NCBI RefSeq assembly: GCF_000980895.1 | Contig: NZ_LAZX01000083.1 | Location: 23,509-87,508, forward strand | DNA length: 64,000 nucleotides | Origin: Sphingomonas sp. Ag1 | GTDB lineage: Bacteria > Pseudomonadota > Alphaproteobacteria > Sphingomonadales > Sphingomonadaceae | Direction of reading: 5' to 3' | Part shown: piece after piece, positions 36,971-46,174 of the stretch | Position numbering within the stretch: the first letter of the stretch is position 1 | Layout: each line of letters begins with the position of its first letter | Notes under the pieces: model-generated | Told to the model about the DNA's origin: nothing | The model's input: the letters and a program-made list of their open reading frames with translations, nothing else | Database searches by the model: none | Position numbers and translations under genes: made by a program

Positions 36971-37851
36971 AACTCGACACGCTCATCGGTGAACCCTGGG
37001 GCGACTATGGCCTCGTCGATTGCGGCCATGGTCGCAAGCTGGAGCGCTACGGCGACTATCGCTTCATCCGCCCCGAACCGCAGGCGCTCTGGGCCCCGGC
37101 CAGTAACGACTGGAAATCGCACGGGGAATTCATTCCCGGCAGCGACGAGGAGGGTGGCGGTCAGTGGCATTATACCCGTCCTGTCCCGCGAGACGGCTGG
37201 CCGCTCGCCTGGGGCGTCGGCCCCGGTACCGTGCGCTTCACCGCGCAGAACACACCCTTCCGTCACCTCGGCTTCTTCCCCGACATGGCGCCGGTCTGGT
37301 CCTGGCTACGTGAGCAGCTGGACGGCGTGGCTGAGCCTGAGGCATTGAATTTGTTCGGTTATACCGGCGTCGGCACGCTCGCGCTCTCCGCCGCGGGCGC
37401 GAAGATGGTCCATGTCGATGCGTCCAAAAAATCGGTCGATGCCGCGCGCGCCAACGCCAAGTTGTCGGGCATGACCGACCGCCCGGTGCGCTGGATCGTC
37501 GACGACGCTGCGAAGTTCGTCGCTCGCGAGGTCCGCCGTGGCCGCCGCTATGACGCGATCCTGCTCGATCCGCCCAAATATGGCCGCGGACCGGACGGTG
37601 AGATCTGGCGGCTGGAGGAGCATCTCCCGGCCCTGATCGCCGACTGCCGCCAGTTGCTCGACGCGAATTCGCGCGCCCTGTTCCTCACGGCCTATGCCGT
37701 GCGCATGTCCGCGCTGGCGATCGGCGAGATGCTTCGCCAGGCCTTCGCCGACCTGCCCGGCACCGTCGAATGCGGCGAGCTTGGCGTGCGCGAGGAAGCA
37801 CGCGGCCTGGTGCTGCCAACCGCGATCTGGGCGCGCTGGTCGAACGACTGA
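36967..37851 (+). CDS. Class I SAM-dependent rRNA methyltransferase, RlmI/RlmK-like
   Basis: The protein has 294 residues. [38 protein letters not shown] is the SAM-binding motif I region and [14 protein letters not shown] is the motif IV DPPK seen in 23S rRNA cytosine-C5/guanine-N2 methyltransferases such as RlmI and RlmKL. The N-terminal ~100 residues may bind RNA but lack an obvious PUA domain, so it is shorter than E. coli RlmI (396). The target nucleotide is not certain. Confidence 0.8.
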   Translation: MKLDTLIGEPWGDYGLVDCGHGRKLERYGDYRFIRPEPQALWAPASNDWKSHGEFIPGSDEEGGGQWHYTRPVPRDGWPLAWGVGPGTVRFTAQNTPFRHLGFFPDMAPVWSWLREQLDGVAEPEALNLFGYTGVGTLALSAAGAKMVHVDASKKSVDAARANAKLSGMTDRPVRWIVDDAAKFVAREVRRGRRYDAILLDPPKYGRGPDGEIWRLEEHLPALIADCRQLLDANSRALFLTAYAVRMSALAIGEMLRQAFADLPGTVECGELGVREEARGLVLPTAIWARWSND

Positions 37852-37909
37852 CTTGTACCCTGCATCTGGCGATCCCAGATTCAGGATCAATCACGGAGAC
37901 GAATGGCCC

Positions 37910-38305
37910 ATGGATCAGTTGAACCTGTCGGAAGCCGAATGGAAAGCGCGGCTGACCCCCGAACAATATCATGTGTTGCGCGAAGCGGGCACCGAACGGG
38001 CGTTTGCCGGCAAGTACAATGATTACAAGGCGGACGGCATCTACCATTGCGCCGCCTGCGCGCTGGAATTGTTCGACAGTGCCGACAAATATGATTCGGG
38101 ATCGGGCTGGCCCAGCTTTACCCAGCCGATTGCGCCCGATGCAGTGACTGATCACCGGGATACCAGCCATGGCATGGTGCGGATCGAATCGCGTTGTGCG
38201 CGCTGCGACAGCCATCTTGGGCATGTCTTTCCCGACGGTCCGCCGCCGACCGGCCTTCGCTATTGCATGAATTCCGTCAGCCTGGATTTCCGTCCCGGCA
38301 AGTAA
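37910..38305 (+). CDS. msrB: Methionine-R-sulfoxide reductase
   Basis: The protein has 131 residues from ATG 37910. It reduces methionine-R-sulfoxide in proteins. Zinc is held by Cys47, Cys50, Cys96 and Cys99 (HCAAC and RCARC), and the catalytic Cys is Cys119 in [16 protein letters not shown] and HLGHVFPDG are the usual active-site loops. The resolving-type second Cys of some MsrB forms is not evident. It is followed by a perfect 10-bp hairpin. Confidence 0.96.
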   Translation: MDQLNLSEAEWKARLTPEQYHVLREAGTERAFAGKYNDYKADGIYHCAACALELFDSADKYDSGSGWPSFTQPIAPDAVTDHRDTSHGMVRIESRCARCDSHLGHVFPDGPPPTGLRYCMNSVSLDFRPGK

Positions 38306-38312
38306 TCGCCGG

Positions 38313-38342
38313 CACACGGCGGCGCATGTTTTCCGCCGTGTG
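38313..38342 (+). terminator. Hairpin after msrB
   Basis: CACACGGCGG at 38313-38322 pairs perfectly with CCGCCGTGTG at 38333-38342 around a 10-base loop, eight bases after the msrB stop. The Ts lie in the loop instead of after the stem, so it may be a terminator of atypical form or only an mRNA 3' stabiliser. Confidence 0.5.
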
Positions 38343-38448
38343 ACCGTTCCGCCAGCGAAATATTTGGCGCCAGCCTGTTCTTTCGCTGCGGTGGACGCCT
38401 TCATCTTGTTAAGCCCAGCCTAAGCTACTATCCGCCAGATCGCATCCG

Positions 38449-40578
38449 ATGGCCCGTCGCCCCGTTCCCCGCTCGCCCTGGCGTCGACGCCTGTCGATCG
38501 CGATCAAGATCCTGATCGCGCTGGCCGTCGTTGCCTTTGGTGCGCTGCTCACCGCCGTTTACATCGCGCGGACGCAGCTGCCCTCCTTCGATGAGCTGAA
38601 ATCCTCGCCCAATGGCCAGATGATCCGGGTCCATGCCGCCGACGGCACTGTGCTGGTGTCGATCGGGCCGAGCTATGGCGAATGGCTGCCGTTCGATCGC
38701 ATCCCGCGGATCATGCGCGATGCGACGATCGCGGTGGAGGACAAGCGCTTCTACAGCCATCTCGGCGTCGACCCGATCGGAGTCGCGCGATCGGTGAAGG
38801 TGCGCTTTGATCGCGGTCGCTGGGTGCAGGGCGGGTCGACGATCACGCAGCAGCTCGCCCGCAACGTCTTCCTTAACAATCAGAAGAAGTTCGGCCGCAA
38901 GTTCCGCGAGTGGATTCTGGCGCTCGCGATGGAGCGCAAGTTCACCAAGGAACAAGTGCTCGAACTGTACCTGAACAAGGTCTATTATGGCGGCGGCGCC
39001 TATGGCATCGACGCTGCGTCGCGCAAGTTCTTCGGCCATGGCGCCAATCGCCTGACGCTGAGCGAGGCGGCGATCATCGCGGGGCTGGTCAAGGCACCGT
39101 CGAACTATTCGCCGACCGCTGACGCGCAGGCCGCGGTGGACCGCGCACAGGTCGTGCTGAATGTCATGGCCGAGAATGGCGTGATCAGCGCCGCGGAGGC
39201 GGCCGAGGCCGATCCGCAGGCGGTCAAGCTCGCGCCCGAGCCCAAGCAGAACAGCGTGCGCTATTTCACCGACTGGGCGTTGCCTCAGCTCGAGCTGCTG
39301 ATCGACGAGACGGAAAAGCCGCTCGAGGTGTGGACCACGCTCGATCTCAACATGCAGCGCGCGGCGGATGCCGCGGTGCGCGCCAATGCGCCGGGCGGCG
39401 CGCAGGGCGCGCTGGTCTCGCTCGATCGCGATGGCGCGGTGCGCGCGATGGTGGGCGGCAAGGATTATGTGTCGTCGATCTACAATCGCGCGACTCAGGC
39501 GCAGCGGCAGCCGGGCTCAGCCTTCAAGCTGTTCGTCTATCTTGCCGCGCTCGAGGCTGGGATGACGCCGGAGACGACGGTGGTGGATGAACCCATCACG
39601 ATCGACGGATGGAGCCCGCGCAACAGCTCGCGCCGCTATTCGGGGCAGGTGACGCTGAGGACCGCCTTTGCTTATTCGCTCAACACCGTTGCGGCGCGGC
39701 TTGGCCAGCAGGTCGGCTTCACCACCGTCGCCGACATGGCGCGCCGCTTCGGCATCACGACCCCAGTCAACACCCAGCCGTCGATGGTGCTCGGCACGTC
39801 GGACGTGCGCCTGATCGACATGACCCGGGCGTTTGCCAGTGTCGCGAACAAGGGTGTCGCTGTGATGCCGTACGGAATCACCAAGGTGACGGCGAACAAC
39901 GAGGTTATCTATCAGCATGAGGTCGATCGCAGCCGCGTCCTGGTCGCACCCTATGTGGCGGCGCAGATGACCGACCTGCTGCAGACGGCGGTGAATACCG
40001 GTACCGGCCGCGCGGCGCAGATCGGCCGCCCGGTGGCGGGCAAGACCGGTACCACCTCATCCTCCAAGGACGGCTGGTTCCTCGGCTTCTCCTCCGGCCT
40101 GACGACGGGCGTGTGGATGGGCCGGGATGACGCCAGGCCGATCGGCGGCTTGCAGGGCGGCGCCGCGCCGGCCCGCGCCTTCGCCCAGTTCATGACCAAG
40201 GCGGTGGCCAATCGTCCGATCGAGCAGTTCGAGACCGAAGTGACCCTGCCCGAATGGCAGCTCGAACCCGATGAGGAGAGCTATTTCGGGGAGCCGGACA
40301 ACAGCGTCTTTGTCGACGACAATGGGGAGCCGCTGCCCAGCGACGCGGTGCCGCTGCCGGAGGACGATTATGGCCGCGGCATTGAGCGTCCGTCGCCGCG
40401 CGCCGAGCGTCCGGTGGTCGAGGATGGCGATCCGGTCCAGCCCGCGCCGCCGCAACGGCTGGATCAGGACTGGATCGACCGCGTGACCGGCAGGGACCCG
40501 CGCGCGCCCGCGCGGGAGCCCCGCGGCGAGCGTCGCTACCCGGCGCCGCCGCCCGTCGAGGAACGACCATACCAGTGA
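38449..40578 (+). CDS. Penicillin-binding protein 1A-type bifunctional transglycosylase/transpeptidase
   Basis: The protein has 709 residues. A cytoplasmic basic N-terminus and one membrane helix (IKILIALAVVAFGALLTAVYI) anchor it. The GT51 glycosyltransferase domain shows the catalytic Glu97 (AVEDKRFYSHLGVD) and QGGSTITQQLARN. The transpeptidase domain has S357-xx-K360 (PGSAFK), S410-L-N412 and K532-TG. It polymerises and cross-links peptidoglycan in the periplasm. The C-terminal ~110 residues are Pro/Asp/Arg-rich and probably disordered. The 3' end overlaps the convergent YgjP-like gene by 43 bases. A TTAA-N7-CTAA near-match to a CtrA box lies 26 bases upstream of the start. Confidence 0.94.
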   Translation: MARRPVPRSPWRRRLSIAIKILIALAVVAFGALLTAVYIARTQLPSFDELKSSPNGQMIRVHAADGTVLVSIGPSYGEWLPFDRIPRIMRDATIAVEDKRFYSHLGVDPIGVARSVKVRFDRGRWVQGGSTITQQLARNVFLNNQKKFGRKFREWILALAMERKFTKEQVLELYLNKVYYGGGAYGIDAASRKFFGHGANRLTLSEAAIIAGLVKAPSNYSPTADAQAAVDRAQVVLNVMAENGVISAAEAAEADPQAVKLAPEPKQNSVRYFTDWALPQLELLIDETEKPLEVWTTLDLNMQRAADAAVRANAPGGAQGALVSLDRDGAVRAMVGGKDYVSSIYNRATQAQRQPGSAFKLFVYLAALEAGMTPETTVVDEPITIDGWSPRNSSRRYSGQVTLRTAFAYSLNTVAARLGQQVGFTTVADMARRFGITTPVNTQPSMVLGTSDVRLIDMTRAFASVANKGVAVMPYGITKVTANNEVIYQHEVDRSRVLVAPYVAAQMTDLLQTAVNTGTGRAAQIGRPVAGKTGTTSSSKDGWFLGFSSGLTTGVWMGRDDARPIGGLQGGAAPARAFAQFMTKAVANRPIEQFETEVTLPEWQLEPDEESYFGEPDNSVFVDDNGEPLPSDAVPLPEDDYGRGIERPSPRAERPVVEDGDPVQPAPPQRLDQDWIDRVTGRDPRAPAREPRGERRYPAPPPVEERPYQ

Positions 40579-41255
40579 AGTGTCGCTCCATGGGTGCGCA
40601 GCCATCGGCGATGTGGCGTCGGGTCGCTGCCGTATAGCTGCTCGACCAGCGCGTGGAACGCGGGCGAATGATCCATGTGGATGCGATGCGCCACTTCATG
40701 CGCCGCGGTTGCACGGCGTACCGCCACGGGGGCGAGCGCCAGTCTCCAGCTGTAGCGGATCGCGCCCGTGCTGCTGCAACTGCCCCACCGCCCGCGAGGA
40801 TCACCAATCGAAACGCGCTCCACAGCGATGCCGGCGCGATCGGCATAAAGACGCGTGTCCGCCTCCAGCAATGACAGCGCCTCGCGCTTCAACCATGTCT
40901 CCACGCGGCGCGCGATTGTTTCGGGCGGCCCCGAGAGGAGCAGCAGGTCGCCCTCGCGCCGCACGATCCGCGAGCAGCCGGGTTGCCAGGCAATGGTGAG
41001 CAGGTCGTCGTCGAACGGAAATTGACCACCATCCTCGAAGGGGCGGGCCTGGGGAAGGCGGGCGCGCTGAGCCGCGATCCAGTCGCCATAGCCCATTGCC
41101 CAGGACAGTGCCTTTGCGGCGGAGGCACGTTTCGGGATGGTCAGGCGGACGCGGCCGCTCAGCGGGTCGAAGCTCAATTTCACGCGCCGGGCGGTCGGGT
41201 GCCGAACCACCTCGATCGCGTTTCCTGGATCGGCAAGGTGGGCGTTCTGCGCCAT
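40536..41255 (-). CDS. YgjP-like (M48-related, DUF45) zinc metallopeptidase
   Basis: The protein has 239 residues from ATG 41255; the frame extends upstream to 41303 but MAQNAHLADPG is the better start. HPTARRVKLSFDPLSGRVRLTIPKRAS is the N-terminal strand region of the family, RWGSCSSTGAIRYSWRLALAP is a hallmark, and AAHEVAHRIHMDHS contains the HExxH-like zinc site (HEVAH) with the third ligand HMDHS. Substrate unknown. It converges on the PBP1A gene with a 43-base overlap. Confidence 0.87.
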   Translation of the reverse strand: MAQNAHLADPGNAIEVVRHPTARRVKLSFDPLSGRVRLTIPKRASAAKALSWAMGYGDWIAAQRARLPQARPFEDGGQFPFDDDLLTIAWQPGCSRIVRREGDLLLLSGPPETIARRVETWLKREALSLLEADTRLYADRAGIAVERVSIGDPRGRWGSCSSTGAIRYSWRLALAPVAVRRATAAHEVAHRIHMDHSPAFHALVEQLYGSDPTPHRRWLRTHGATLHWYGRSSTGGGAG

Positions 41256-41299
41256 CGATGATCCAGCGTCTCCCGGCCTACCCGGCCGAGACGATCCGC

Positions 41300-41731
41300 T
41301 CACAGCTTGCGATCGACCATGTGATATTCCAGTTCGCCGGCGTCATCTTCGCTGATCGTCCAGCCGCGCACGGATTCGCCCGCACGATGCACCGCCTCGC
41401 GATCACCGGACACGAGGTAATGCCATTCGGGCAGCTGCTCGCCATGCAGCCGCAGGCGATAGGCGCAGGTCGAGGGCAGCCACTCGATCGCGTCGACATT
41501 GCGCATCGAAAGTCGCACGCATTCCGACACATAGGCATGCCGGTGCTTGTAGTTCGAGCAGAAACCGGTGCGCCGGTCGAGCAGGCGGCAGGCGACGTTG
41601 GTCGGGTAAAGCTCGTTCGTTTCCTCGTCCTCAAGCTTGTGCAGGCAGCATTTGCCGCAGCCGTCGCACAATGCCTCCCATTGCGCGCGGTCAAGCTTGT
41701 GGAGCGGTGTGTCTTCCCAGAAGCGCGTCAT
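41300..41731 (-). CDS. YcgN family cysteine-cluster protein (UPF0260)
   Basis: The protein has 143 residues. The CDGCGKCCLHKLEDE motif at the N-terminus, then CRLLDRRTGFCSNY and CVRLS with STCAYRL, gives the conserved Cys pattern of the UPF0260/YcgN family, thought to bind a metal or iron-sulfur cluster. Its start overlaps the end of the SCO gene by four bases (41728-41731), so it is translated with it. Function unknown. Confidence 0.92.
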   Translation of the reverse strand: MTRFWEDTPLHKLDRAQWEALCDGCGKCCLHKLEDEETNELYPTNVACRLLDRRTGFCSNYKHRHAYVSECVRLSMRNVDAIEWLPSTCAYRLRLHGEQLPEWHYLVSGDREAVHRAGESVRGWTISEDDAGELEYHMVDRKL

Positions 41732-42309
41732 TCGGCCCAGCGTTTGATCTCGTCGGCGACAGCCTGTGGCGGTCCCTCCTGCGGCAGCAGCGCGAGCGGC
41801 TTGCCGTCCGGGGACATCAGATAGGCCTGACGGCTGTGATCCATCAGATAGCCGCCGGACGTGCCTTTACCACGCTGGTAGAAAATCGCGTAATCCTTTG
41901 CGGTCTTGGCGATCTCTTCCGGCGTGCCGGTCAGTCCGATCATCCGCGGGTGGAAGGCGGAGACGAATTGCTTGAGCACCGCGGGCGTGTCGCGTTCCGG
42001 GTCGATGGTGATGAAGACGGGCACGATCCGTGCGGCGAGCGCGGGATCGCTCTTCTCCAGCAGCTTCAGGCCGGCGCCGATATTCTGCACGTCGACCGGG
42101 CAGACGTCGGGGCAGAAGGTGTAGCCGAAATAGACGATGCGATATTTGCCGTTCAGCGCCTGATCGCTGAACGGTTTCCCATCCTGATCGATCAAGCTCA
42201 TCGGTCCACCGATCCGCGCGCCTTCCAGCGGCGGGCGCGTCGGGGTCGCGGCGGGCGAGCAGGCGAGGAGGGCGAGGGGGGCTAGGCTGATGAGAAGGCG
42301 GACGTTCAT
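41728..42309 (-). CDS. SCO1/SenC family lipoprotein
   Basis: The protein has 193 residues. LLACSPA is a lipobox with acylated Cys17. The thioredoxin-like copper site is C66-PDV-C70 (FGYTFCPDVCP), and the third ligand is His158 (LMDHSRQAYL). SCO proteins deliver copper to the CuA site of cytochrome c oxidase in the periplasm or inner membrane. It is co-translated with the YcgN gene; no oxidase genes are in the window. Confidence 0.95.
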   Translation of the reverse strand: MNVRLLISLAPLALLACSPAATPTRPPLEGARIGGPMSLIDQDGKPFSDQALNGKYRIVYFGYTFCPDVCPVDVQNIGAGLKLLEKSDPALAARIVPVFITIDPERDTPAVLKQFVSAFHPRMIGLTGTPEEIAKTAKDYAIFYQRGKGTSGGYLMDHSRQAYLMSPDGKPLALLPQEGPPQAVADEIKRWAE

Positions 42310-42355
42310 GGCATCGCCAGCCTTGATCTGTTAAGGCCGCGATCGCAACCATCGG

Positions 42356-42967
42356 ATGGACCTTCTGCCTGTGAAGACGCTGCGCCGCCTGCTCGTTCCC
42401 CTCCTGATCACCGCCGCCGTACCGGCCGCTGCGCAGCAGCAGTCGCAGGGCTACAAGTTCCTGGAAGCGGTGCGCAAAGCCGATGGCGACACGGTGGTGA
42501 AGATGCTCGACCAGCCCGGGCAGCGGATCGTCAACTCGCGCGACATCACGACCGGCGAAGGGGCCCTCCACATCGTGGTGAAGCGCGGTGACTCGACGTA
42601 CCTGCGCTTCCTGCTGCAGCGTGGCGCCGATCCCAACATGCGCGATGGCCGCGGCGACACGCCGCTGCTGCTGGCGGTTCAATATGGCCAGAACGCGATC
42701 GTCGACGTGCTGACCGCGAACAAGGCCAACCCCAACTTGGGCAATGGCGGGGGCGAGACGCCGCTGATCCGCGCGGTGCAGAAGCGTGATCTGCCGATGG
42801 TCCGCAGCCTGCTTGCCGCGGGCGCAAACCCCGACCAGACCGACAATATCGCCGGGATGTCGGCGCGTGATTACGCCCATGCGGATGCGCGGTCCCCAGC
42901 AATCGCAAAGCTGATCGATGAAAAGCCGAAGCGGGCGGTTCGGGCAGTTGCGGGCCCGAAGTTCTAG
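42356..42967 (+). CDS. Periplasmic ankyrin-repeat protein
   Basis: The protein has 203 residues with a signal peptide (LLVPLLITAAVPAAAQQ). About four ankyrin repeats follow: GEGALHIVVKRGDSTYLRFLLQRGADPN, RGDTPLLLAVQYGQNAIVDVLTANKANPN, GETPLIRAVQKRDLPMVRSLLAAGANPD and a partial one. It likely mediates protein contacts in the periplasm; partner unknown. It is divergent from the SCO gene. Confidence 0.9.
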   Translation: MDLLPVKTLRRLLVPLLITAAVPAAAQQQSQGYKFLEAVRKADGDTVVKMLDQPGQRIVNSRDITTGEGALHIVVKRGDSTYLRFLLQRGADPNMRDGRGDTPLLLAVQYGQNAIVDVLTANKANPNLGNGGGETPLIRAVQKRDLPMVRSLLAAGANPDQTDNIAGMSARDYAHADARSPAIAKLIDEKPKRAVRAVAGPKF

Positions 42968-43159
42968 CATCACAAGGAGCAGAATTGCTCGCATTTCCTT
43001 GCCGCACGAAGATGGTTAATCCGCTCTGGACATTTGTCAGTAATCAGTGAAGCTTGCCCCTGCCGAAGCAACGGCGCCGGGGGGCAGCTTGATGGGCAAT
43101 GGAGACGCGGGGGCGGCGGGGGCACGCCAGCGCCTGATCTTTGACTTTGGTCAGATCCG

Positions 43160-44485
43160 ATGACCGAGACGCCGCTCGACATCCTTGTGCTCGGTCACAA
43201 TTACGCGCCCGAACCGGTCGGCATTGCTGTTTATACCAGCGGCATGGCCGAAATGCTGGCGGATGGCCATGAAGTTCGTGTCATCTGTGGCACGCCCTGT
43301 TACCCGCATTGGTCGGTGCTGCCGGGCTACTCCCACTACAAGGTGACGCACCGGTGCGAGGGCGGGGTTGCCGTGACACGGCTGCCGCACTTCGTGCCCT
43401 CGGTCCCGCGTGGTTGGCGACGCATCCTCCATCATCTGAGCTTCGCCCTGCTAGCGACTTGGGCGATGCTGCGAGCGTGCTGGCGCCGGCGGCCCGACGT
43501 GATTGTCGCAATTGCGCCATCGATCCTGTCGACCGCGGTGGCGCGGCTCGTCGCCACATGCGTGCGGCGGCCCTTGTGGATCCATGTCCAGGATCTCGAG
43601 CTCGAGGTTGCGCTGGCGACGGGGCAGTTGCCGGGTGGCCGGCGAACCGCCGCGCTGCTGGGCGCGGTCGAGCGCTGGGCGCTGTCGGGGGACCGGGTGA
43701 GCAGCATTTCGCCGGCGATGTGCGAGCGGCTCGCGGCGAAGCTGGGGCGCGGTGCAGCCGTGTTCGAGTTCAGGAACTGGGCTGATCCGGCGGTCGTCCA
43801 TCGGGCGGAGGCTGAGTCGCCCTATCGTCGCGAATGGCGCATCGGGCGGCCGCATGTGGTGCTATATTCCGGGAATATAGCGGCAAAACAAGGCGTTGAG
43901 CTCGTCGTCGAGGTGGCCCGGCTGCTTGGCTGGCGGACCGATATCCAGTTCGTGATCTGCGGCAATGGCGCCAACCGGGCAGCGCTGGAGGAGGCGGCGC
44001 GGGGGAGTGGGGTGATGATCCATGACCTGCAGCCGACCGAACTGCTGGGCGATCTTCTGGCGTTGGCGAGTGTGCATGTACTGCCGCAGATCGCGGGAGC
44101 GGCGGATCTGGTGCTGCCGTCAAAGCTGCCCAACATGCTGGCGTCGGGGCGGCCGGTGATTGCCACGGCGGACGAAGGTACGGGAATTGCTGGAGAATTG
44201 GGTGGGGCCGGGCTGCTGACGCCGCCGCATGACGCGCGCGCGCTGGCGGACGCGATCGCGTCGTTGATCGATGATCCGGTGCGGCGCGCGGCGATGGGGG
44301 CGGCGGGACGGCGGCTTGCCGCGGCGCGCTGGGACAAGCGCGAAATCCTGGAGCAGTTTGGCCGCGAATTACGCACGCTCGTGGTGGAGGCGGGGTACAA
44401 CCGGCCTGTTGGCGGAGTCATTCGGCCGCGCTTTGCCCAGCATCAGCCAGCGGGTCGCATCGAACCGGTCCAGCAGCATCCATAA
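43160..44485 (+). CDS. WcaI-like glycosyltransferase
   Basis: The protein has 441 residues with a GT-B fold, matching colanic acid glycosyltransferase WcaI relatives. LVLGHNYAPEPVGIAVYTSGMAEML at the start and the PCYPHW segment are typical, and the donor domain contains YSGNIAAKQGVELV, LPSKLPNMLASGRPVIATAD and the GLLTPPHDARALADAI tail. It would act in exopolysaccharide synthesis. The last 117 bases overlap the end of the convergent acyltransferase gene. The 43,000-43,159 region before it has no gene. Confidence 0.88.
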   Translation: MTETPLDILVLGHNYAPEPVGIAVYTSGMAEMLADGHEVRVICGTPCYPHWSVLPGYSHYKVTHRCEGGVAVTRLPHFVPSVPRGWRRILHHLSFALLATWAMLRACWRRRPDVIVAIAPSILSTAVARLVATCVRRPLWIHVQDLELEVALATGQLPGGRRTAALLGAVERWALSGDRVSSISPAMCERLAAKLGRGAAVFEFRNWADPAVVHRAEAESPYRREWRIGRPHVVLYSGNIAAKQGVELVVEVARLLGWRTDIQFVICGNGANRAALEEAARGSGVMIHDLQPTELLGDLLALASVHVLPQIAGAADLVLPSKLPNMLASGRPVIATADEGTGIAGELGGAGLLTPPHDARALADAIASLIDDPVRRAAMGAAGRRLAAARWDKREILEQFGRELRTLVVEAGYNRPVGGVIRPRFAQHQPAGRIEPVQQHP

Positions 44486-45352
44486 GGCTACCCCGAGGCC
44501 AAGGGCGAGGGGGACGAGCAGCGGCGCGCTGAGCACGTCGCGCAACGCGTAATAAAGCGTCAGGTGGACATACATGATGACGAGGCTGGCCTGACCGAGC
44601 CGTTCGATGGCGGGCGAGCGGGGAAGCCGGCGCGCGGCCAGCAGGATCAGGTGGCACAGGCCGAGCGCGGCGAGGATGCTGAAGAGCGGCGTGCCGGCGT
44701 CCGCGACCTTGAGGTCGAGCGGGCGCGACAGCGGCGCGAGGAGCGCGAGCGCGATCGCTGCGAGCGTCAGCGGCCCGCCAAGCCGGTCGGCGTGACGGTG
44801 GTGGAGGATGCCGGCGAGGAAGAAGAACAGCGCCAGCGGCACGCTGATGATCCCCCAGGGATTGGGGAGGGCGGGCATCAGCAACGCCGCGGCGAGGGCC
44901 GCAGCGGCGGTGGCGGGGAGCCAGCGCGCGGGCAGCCGCAGCACGAGGGCGGCGAGGATCTGAGTGACGAAGAGGCAGGTGACGAACCAGAAGATGCCGA
45001 ACGGGGCGACGAGGAACGTGCCGCCGAGCAGCAACCGGGCGAGCGCCGCCGGGGGATGATCCCACGGCAGATAGGCCCGATGCCCGGCGACCGCCGCGAT
45101 CGCCGCGTCGGACAGCGCGATCACCAGCAGCCAGGCGGCATAGGGCAGGAGCAAGGTCGCCGCGCGGCGGCGAATTAGGCGCGCGGGGGCGGGCGTGCCG
45201 AAGACGATGCCCGACAGCATGAAGAACAGCGGCATGTGGAAATGGAACATCGCCGCGCGCACCGCGGGATCGCTGGTGAAATGACCGATGACGACCGCGA
45301 CGATGCCGATCGCGCGCGCCGTATCGAGCCAGCCGATCCGATCCCCCATCAT
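44369..45352 (-). CDS. Acyltransferase family 3 membrane protein
   Basis: The protein has 327 residues from ATG 45352. About ten membrane helices are visible. RIGWLDTARAIGIVAVVIGH and FHFHMPLFFMLSG are the N-terminal signature of the acyltransferase-3/OafA family, which transfer acyl groups to sugars at the membrane, fitting exopolysaccharide decoration. The reading frame remains open to 45904, but upstream sequence is a decayed duplication and has no family similarity apart from repeated start fragments. The 3' end overlaps the WcaI-like gene antisense for 117 bases, an unusually long overlap. Confidence 0.85.
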   Translation of the reverse strand: MMGDRIGWLDTARAIGIVAVVIGHFTSDPAVRAAMFHFHMPLFFMLSGIVFGTPAPARLIRRRAATLLLPYAAWLLVIALSDAAIAAVAGHRAYLPWDHPPAALARLLLGGTFLVAPFGIFWFVTCLFVTQILAALVLRLPARWLPATAAAALAAALLMPALPNPWGIISVPLALFFFLAGILHHRHADRLGGPLTLAAIALALLAPLSRPLDLKVADAGTPLFSILAALGLCHLILLAARRLPRSPAIERLGQASLVIMYVHLTLYYALRDVLSAPLLVPLALGLGVALWMLLDRFDATRWLMLGKARPNDSANRPVVPRLHHERA

Positions 45353-46030
45353 CGGAGCGTAACAGCCGCGCAAGCCAGCGCAAGCGGATGCGTGCCTGTA
45401 TGGCGCGCCCGGACGGGCCGCTGCGTCGACGGGCGCGGGTAGGGGGGAGCTGGCCGATAGCCACCGCGACGATCCGCTCGCGCGAGACGAACCGCGCCAG
45501 CCGATCCGTCCCTCATAAGAGGGTGACAGCCGTGGGGGCGGCCAAAGCAGATGCAGGCGGTCGGGCGCGGTGAGGCCCGGCGGGTCGCCGGTTTGGGCTG
45601 GGTTGGTCCGGGCTGGGCCGCGCGGATGAGTGGCGGCGACGGCGAGGTTGCGACCGTATGCGGCGTGACGATCCCGCGGAGCCGACCCCCTATCGCGCGA
45701 CGCGTAGCTACCGCGCGGGCCCGAATGCAGATAAGAGCGGGCGTAGGTGGCGAGGGCGGGTGGGCCCGGTGTCGGGTAGCGCTGCGCGGATCGGGTGTGC
45801 GTTGTCCGATGACGACGCGTAGGACGCCAATTGCCAGCGCGGTGTCGAGCCTGCCGGCCCGATTTCCTGTCACGGGCGCGTGGCAGCAGCGCAGGGCGGC
45901 GCAAGTAGATGCAAGAGCGCGGGCGTGCCGAGGGAAGGCGGGCCGCCGGGCCGGGTCGGGCTGCGTGGATCGGGGTCGGCTGTCCGCCGACTTCGATCCT
46001 GGTCGCGAGCGCCGTAGCTCTTCAGAGGAT
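45285..46030. repeat. Degenerate tandem repeat derived from the acyltransferase 5' end
   Basis: Five decayed units with a spacing of about 160-185 bases. Unit 1 is the real gene start (CCGATGACGAC at 45285-45295, GTATCGAGCC at 45321-45330, GGATGC ending at 45391). Unit 4 repeats all three at a constant offset of 521 bases (45806, 45842, 45912). Unit 2 shares GCCAGCCGATCCG (45328 and 45496). Units 3 and 5 are weaker. Confidence 0.7.
45800..45873 (-). pseudogene. Remnant of acyltransferase N-terminus
   Basis: Read on the minus strand from 45873 the translation gives RLDTALAIGVLRVVIG preceded by MTGNRAG, against MMGDRIG and WLDTARAIGIVAVVIGH of the functional gene, and then loses similarity. 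The start lies exactly 521 bases from the functional start. It is a relic, not a gene. Confidence 0.6.
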
Positions 46031-46144
46031 CATGCCCGGAGCGGGGCAGCTTCGCGGGGCAGCGGACGCGGATCGGGCGTTTGCCGATCGGCGCGGCGGC
46101 GGGGTGACCTTTCTTGCATGGGAAGGGTTTTTCCCGCGCCGGAA

Positions 46145-46174
46145 CGGCCGGCCCTGCGGGGCAGGGGCCGGCCG
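46145..46174 (-). terminator. GC-rich hairpin downstream of topA
   Basis: CGGCCGGCCCTGC (46145-46157) pairs with GCAGGGGCCGGCCG (46161-46174) with one bulged G, nine bases beyond the topA stop. It is very stable but lacks an adjacent T-run on the topA strand, so termination is plausible, not certain. Confidence 0.5.

Noticed and set aside
45353..45904. N-terminal extension of the acyltransferase to a 511-residue protein
   Set aside because: The extra part is composition-driven open frame over decayed repeats and has no membrane-helix or family signature; the family start is at MMGDRIG.
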